Shown here in pieces: positions 8,150 to 12,274 of a stretch of DNA of 12,274 bases. The translations under genes and the position numbers were made by a program. Origin of the DNA: Rodentolepis nana (lineage: Eukaryota; Platyhelminthes; Cestoda; Cyclophyllidea; Hymenolepididae); contig UZAE01013382.1 of assembly GCA_900617975.1 (NCBI GenBank), positions 1 to 12,274 of the forward strand, read 5' to 3'. The notes under the pieces were generated by a model, which worked only from the letters and a program-made list of their open reading frames with translations, did no database searches and had not been told where the DNA came from. Numbering within the stretch: the first letter of the stretch is position 1; every line of letters begins with the position of its first letter.

Positions 8150-10142
8150 TTAAGTTAACATAATTATCACCTAATGCTAAAAAAAGACCTACAAAGTTCT
8201 GGTAAGCCAGCTGAATGAATTTCCTCATTTAGAAGTTATATACAATAAAATCCATTGTCTAATTTTATGGCATTTTGATAATCCTTGTTAAATGTGCTGT
8301 CGCCATGTCTGCGACATGATAATAATAGGCTATGCTTAGAAATGAGTGCTTCAGTGTGAACTAAAATAATTATCACCAGTTATATGACATCTAATAAAAT
8401 ATATTGATGAAATAAGGTATCTAAATTATTACACCAACAATTATGGAGCCTGGAACTCGTGACTGAAATATGCTATTAATGTGATGTCTGAAGAAATAGT
8501 AAATATCACACTTTGCTATTTTAGATATTACCTCTTAACACTTATGTGATATAATAATTCTCATTGTTTTAATTTAACAATCAATTCATTGCTTTCAATG
8601 AAACCAAATGTAGCGAAGCCTCTGGTTGCATCGATTAAATTAAAACAAAACATTTGGCACATTGGTGTGCTCATTTTAGATTGGATAATATGTTTAGCTA
8701 TAATACTTTGTTTACTTTAGTCACTTACTTAACGACAAGTAAATACATAAGATTAGTTGAAGGAGCAAATAGATGTTTAATTACGAATAGATTATCTAGG
8801 GCACCCTGATACTTGATGAATAGTAGTATTCAGTTAGTATAATTTAATTGATAATTTCACTATTTGAAAAAAATTTTAGAGTAATGATAAATTTAGTGCA
8901 TGTTAGCAGTGTTTGATATTTCTCTATACCCTTGCTATGGAAAAATTTCCATACGCAGATTTGGTATAAAAAGAACTTATCACTGCAAAATGTCGTTCTC
9001 TTTGACTCTCTCCAATTTTAAGTAGTACACAATTGATTACTCCAGAGATTCTCCTTTCTGAATTGATTAAATTACCGCTCAATAACAAAAAAAACTATAC
9101 AGAACCAGAACTAAATTATGTAGCAACTGTTGTCATTACATAATATAACTATCAAAGTGCGCCGATCAAAGAATTTGTGCATTTTGAAACAGATTATGGA
9201 AAATATCACAATGTGATTTAATTTTGATATACTTAAAATTATTTGAAAAAAATTAATTTTGAGGGGCTAAGACATCAAAAATCGCTTTATCAAATACAAC
9301 TGTGGATAGATTAATTTAGCAGAAATGGCAAAAAATAACTAACACAATTATGACTAATATCCATTAATGTCCAAAGAAAATAAATTCGATTTTATAATAT
9401 TTTGTGGGAAAAAGAAGAATTTACATTTGATTAATAATCTATATATAATATTATATCAGTCAATGTTAGCCAAATAGATAATCTCTGAACCTTGTGAAAA
9501 TTCTCATAGATTGGTTGTAAACTCAACCTTAGTACTTAATAAAGCTGACTGAGAGAAAAATGCCATATGGTGTGCTAGAATAAATTATTGGAATCTAGTT
9601 GTTGCAACGAAATTCATAATTTCAATATTATCGATTGTACAACCGAATGAATGATGGTGGATAAATGTAGCCAAGAATTGTTGCGAAACTATTCTAAAAC
9701 CAACATTTTGTTCTTAACCGAAATAATGATCTGAATGGCTAAGATAGAGAATCGAGTCTATTGAGATTACAGGTATTTAAGTCGTATAATGCTGATGACA
9801 AACTAAAGAGGTGATGAGAAATGGCGCAATAAGACGAGTCACCGAAATGGCAATTTATATGTTAGTGTATATGCATATCCTAATTTATTGCCAAAGTTTT
9901 ACCTTTATTTTCTCCTGCTTCCATTAAAAAAATAAAGAGAATAGTCTAAAATACAGAAGTAGACTTTATTAAAATTTTAAAAATTGATTTTGTAATATCG
10001 ACAGCATCATGGTTTTGAGAAATAACGAGTCAAATAAATTTAAAATATTTTCAATTCCTATATCAATTAATTAAAAATTAAAATTTTTTGTTATTTCATA
10101 ACTTGTTGATCAAATGTATTCAAGTATTATTTCTTTCAGGCA

Positions 10143-10178
<36 letters not shown>

Positions 10179-10314
10179 CCTTGGAAGTTAGTTTAGAATT
10201 TGATGGCAAGAGTACAGAAAATTGTAAATGGGTATGGTTTACCTTTTAATAAATACTTTACTCTGTCAATTACACCTGTAAAAACTGGGCTATTCTACTA
10301 ATTTTACCTTACAG
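8150..10314. other. AT-rich stretch upstream of the first certain CP2 exon, probable intron
   Basis: No copies of the 325-bp repeat, no ORF of note and no RNA gene were seen. It contains the (AT)n tract and ends in a good 3' splice site (branch-point-like CTACTAAT, TTTTACCTTACAG), so at least its right end is intronic. Confidence 0.6.
10145..10176. repeat. (AT)n microsatellite
   Basis: An uninterrupted AT repeat of about 15 units lies about 140 bp upstream of the first certain CP2 exon, within its presumed upstream intron. Confidence 0.97.
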
Positions 10315-10452
10315 ACAATGCAAGCCCAACAATCCACTGGCGATGGGTTCTGATTCGGGTTACAACTTTATCTTAGAGGAACCCACCGTTGAAGTAGATT
10401 CTACATTATTATCTATGAATTCTGATATGTCAGATACAATGTTTAATATGAG
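10315..10452 (+). CDS. CP2/LSF exon A (first certain exon)
   Basis: The acceptor is strong: a branch-point-like CTACTAAT, a pyrimidine tract and CTTACAG ending at 10314. The donor is AG|GTATTT at 10453. The first base completes a codon begun in an earlier exon. The frame reads QCKPNNPLAM then GSDSGYNFILEEPTVEVD and more acidic/Ser-rich sequence, ending NM plus the first two bases of a Ser codon. ATG 10343 is the first in-frame Met here. An earlier ATG at 10318 is out of frame and stops after 12 codons. The good acceptor argues that the true start may lie in an upstream exon. Confidence 0.85.
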
Positions 10453-11245
10453 GTATTTAATAGTGATATGTTATTGTTGTTGAGTTATAGTCCGAAATAT
10501 TTTAACTTCAACTATGTTTGTTAAATAGATTTTTAATGCATTTAGAGTACGCACCTTTAAATTTTAATCAATTGTCAATATTGCTTTTCTTTTTAAAGCG
10601 ATGCTCTTCATGCGTTACCATCGGATCTTCAATTAGCGGAGACTGAAGTCGACACCCAAGCAAGCAAACGAAAGTCTAAAAACGTTTATTACCCTTACAC
10701 AACTCCGTAAGCTAATCAACTGGAGCTTTTATTATTTCTTGGCTTAGTTTAATAATCGAGCTCAAAGCTCCCACGTCGCCAGCAACGCTTTTGTCCGAGG
10801 ACTCGCTTACTTACCTAAATCAGACTCAACCATATACAATCGAAATAAGGGATTCGTATGGGGAAAAATCAACCTTCATTAAAGTAATTTCTATTTATTT
10901 TCTGATCGCTTTTTCATAGAGTGTGGTTCGAATATGCTTTTATCAAGTACGGATTCAAGTAAACGAGGCTAAACATCTTGCATTCTGGAGAGACCACCAT
11001 CCCGGTGAAAGGATGTTGGATATCGGTAATATTACTTCAGTCTATTTTATCCTATTTTTTCTTTAGATCGTGATGGTTGCTTTAACTGCCGCAGTGTCTA
11101 CGCCGACCCTGGTAATTTGAATGCGATCATCTGCGTATGGCATTCGTCTTCTCCGTGCCGAATTTCACTCAAAGCCCACTGCGTCAGTACGGAGTTCACT
11201 GCTAAGAAACATGGTGGAGAGAAAGGAGTCCCATTTAGACTTCAA
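10315..11245 (+). CDS. CP2/LSF (TFCP2-UBP1 type) transcription factor, 5' part, five exons, incomplete at both ends
   Basis: This gene encodes a nuclear, sequence-specific DNA-binding protein of the CP2/LSF branch of the grainyhead-like family. Exons at 10315-10452, 10599-10706, 10748-10883, 10920-11025 and 11067-11245 join in one frame, and every junction phase agrees. From ATG 10343 they give 213 residues. Order: an acidic Ser/Asp/Glu-rich N-terminus, a MSDALHALP motif matching the MSD-x-LALP of LSF proteins, a basic KRKSK patch, then the CP2 domain with TSPA, LTYLNQ, the W-x(4)-PGER-x-LDI block, and HCVSTEFTAKKHGGEKGVPF. The KHGGEKGVPF stretch separates LSF/UBP1 proteins from true grainyhead proteins. 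The rest of the CP2 domain, the SAM-like domain and the dimerization region are missing and should lie beyond the window. Introns are GT-AG, of 146, 41, 36 and 41 bp. Family assignment is secure; I cannot separate TFCP2 from UBP1-type orthology. Confidence 0.93.
10599..10706 (+). CDS. CP2/LSF exon B
   Basis: The acceptor is TTTCTTTTTAAAG and the donor CC|GTAAGC. The split codon AG|C gives Ser and continues as DALHALPSDLQLAETEVD, then KRKSK and YYPYTT. The MSDALHALP sequence spanning the A/B junction aligns with the conserved motif just before the CP2 domain in vertebrate LSF proteins. The basic KRKSK patch could be a nuclear localization signal (inference). The exon ends with two bases of a Pro codon. 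Confidence 0.9.
10748..10883 (+). CDS. CP2/LSF exon C, start of the CP2 domain
   Basis: The preceding intron is 41 bp (10707-10747, TTCTTGGCTTAG acceptor). One base completes the Pro codon, then LIIELKAPTSPATLLSED, LTYLNQTQPYTIEIRD and STFIK. TSPA and LTYLNQ with the following Q-x-Y-x-I are directly recognisable against the N-terminal strands of LSF-type CP2 domains. The donor AAA|GTAATT lies at a codon boundary. Confidence 0.93.
10920..11025 (+). CDS. CP2/LSF exon D, CP2 domain core
   Basis: The exon follows a 36-bp intron (10884-10919). It reads SVVRICFYQVRIQVNEAK, then HLAFWRDHHPGERMLDI. It matches the family block of a V/I-R-V-x-F strand, a variable linker, the invariant Trp and PG-D/E-R-x-LDI. 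The exon ends with the first base of an Asp codon at donor G|GTAATA. Confidence 0.93.
11067..11245 (+). CDS. CP2/LSF exon E, CP2 domain with KKHGGEKGVPF hallmark
   Basis: The acceptor CCTATTTTTTCTTTAG closes a 41-bp intron (11026-11066). The split G|AT codon gives Asp, then RDGCFNCRSVYADPGNLN, AIICVWHSSSPCRISLKA, HCVSTEFTAKKHGGEKGVPF and RLQ. The HC-x-STEFT and KHGGEKGVPF motifs are the strongest family evidence in the window. The donor CAA|GTTAGT at 11246 is in phase 0. The next family residues (an IDTF-like start) are not found downstream. Confidence 0.95.
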
Positions 11246-12274
11246 GTTAGTTGCTTCTCTTTCCATGGCTTTATCTTTTTGCATAGTTAATTCCATAACC
11301 ATGTAATCGTCTCAACGGCATAGAGGAAACAGAATTATTACGTGGAGCACGTTTATTTGGCTACCAGTTTATTATTTTTATTAACTATTCTTACAATTTC
11401 ACCTAATTAGTAAAATGGACTTTGATTGTGGGTACTTGATGGATATAATTTTGAAAAAAATAGTTTCATCACATGCATTTTACTCAATTTTGTTAATTGT
11501 GGCTACTTTGTATGTTATGACGAGAACGTTTACTTCCTTTCCTTTAATTGGCATGGATATCTGAGCCGTTGTCCAATGAGGCGTTCTAAATTCCAGCAAA
11601 CGGCTAAACTTCCTTCCCCACCAGGAACTTAGGGCCTGGCATACATTTTTGACTCATGGACTATATGGGACTTTTTAGCCAGTAAGAGACCTCTTTTTAG
11701 ACTTGTCTGAGTCATTATTTCACTTGAGGGGGGGGGGGAGGACAAAAGAGATTCTTTTCCACTTTCCTTTTAATGTATTAAATGACGCTACAGCGGACAT
11801 AAAGTGGCCGCAGTCCCTCTAATCGCCAAGCTTATTGATGTCAGCTAATCGACTAACCTCAAACATTCTACGGAGTAGATTTTGTAAGTGTTATTAAATT
11901 AGTGCAGTCATCATAAATTAGGAGACACATTGCTAAGATTTATTAGCTGATATTCATTAAATAAATCTTGCCAATCGCATTGAGAGAAGTGTTCAAAACA
12001 CTCACCTATAGTGACCAGCAGTGATTACCGTGGTTGGCTATCCACATCAGTAGATGCATGTTTATAAACCCCTACTTGATAGGCGTGAACGTTGTCCAAT
12101 AGTCTACAATCTTATTACTTTTTGTGATTCCCCTTCGTTTGTAAATAAACATCTTAGATAATTAGCCATCACTGAATTTTACATTTTTGTATCATTTCTG
12201 AGTTATACTGTAGAAATATTGATATTATGTAAGCGTCAGCCCACATTTATTTGTTTTAAGTTCTCAAAGTACAC
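11246..12274 (+). other. Intron after CP2 exon E, open at the window edge
   Basis: It begins with donor GTTAGT. I searched by eye for the next CP2 segment (an IDTF-like start, then the Cys/Lys-rich end of the domain) and found none, so the intron is over 1 kb, against 36-146 bp for the four before it. ORFs at 11121-11306 and 11426-11632 are respectively an out-of-frame shadow of exon E and a chance frame. Confidence 0.7.
11728..11738. repeat. G11 homopolymer
   Basis: Eleven consecutive G in the intron after exon E. The length is prone to sequencing or assembly error. Confidence 0.9.

Noticed and set aside
9791..9820. Hammerhead ribozyme core (CTGATGA), as in schistosome Sm-alpha-type repeats of similar length
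   Set aside because: CTGATGA occurs but no GAAA follows at the needed position and no flanking stems are visible; the 325-bp repeat copies also lack the core.
11121..11306. 61-residue ORF on the plus strand
   Set aside because: It is an out-of-frame reading of CP2 exon E that runs past its donor; the correct frame gives the conserved HCVSTEFTAKKHGG sequence.
11426..11632. 68-residue ORF in the last intron
   Set aside because: Cys/Phe-rich, no recognisable motif, no splice context and no match to the expected next CP2 segment.

Overview
This is a eukaryotic, AT-rich window and most of it is non-coding. It holds the 5' half of one intron-containing animal gene plus a dense cluster of one short interspersed repeat. 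The best guess for the organism is a flatworm, most likely a schistosome-like trematode. The reasons are three introns of only 36-41 bp next to long ones, an AT-rich background, AT/GT microsatellites, and a small-intron-then-large-intron layout typical of schistosome genes. This is an inference from architecture, not an identification.

Layout. 1-40 is the tail of a repeat copy cut by the window edge. 41-1588 has no supported gene, only one doubtful 54-codon ORF ending at a splice-donor-like site (1314-1475). 1589-1870 is a CpG-rich island at roughly 50% G+C in its core, with two CCAAT boxes, a CACGTG E-box and a strong CAG|GTGAGC donor; it is a candidate promoter and first exon. 1962-8149 carries five near-full-length copies of a repeat of about 325 bp: R1 and R5 in one orientation, R2, R3 and R4 in the other. 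AT-rich unique sequence separates them. 8150-10314 is AT-rich with no visible gene. 10315-11245 contains five plus-strand exons of a CP2/LSF (TFCP2-UBP1 type) transcription factor. 11246-12274 is the start of the next, long intron; no later exon is visible.

How it fits together. The CP2 exons join in one reading frame (phases 2, 0 and 1 at successive junctions all agree) and encode an acidic N-terminal part followed by the first half or more of the CP2 DNA-binding domain, up to the hallmark KKHGGEKGVPF segment. The first visible exon has a good acceptor with a branch-point-like CTACTAAT, so an upstream exon is expected. An open frame from ATG 1772 in the CpG-rich island matches the required phase, which would place all five near-full repeats inside an intron of about 8.4 kb. 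That link is plausible but unproven.

The most unusual object is the repeat. Read opposite to its AAAT-type tail, each copy looks like a portable exon: branch-point and acceptor-like sequence, a partly open frame with a conserved VEVVEYDIQWG motif, then a consensus GAG|GTAAGT donor. I do not recognise the peptide or the repeat family.
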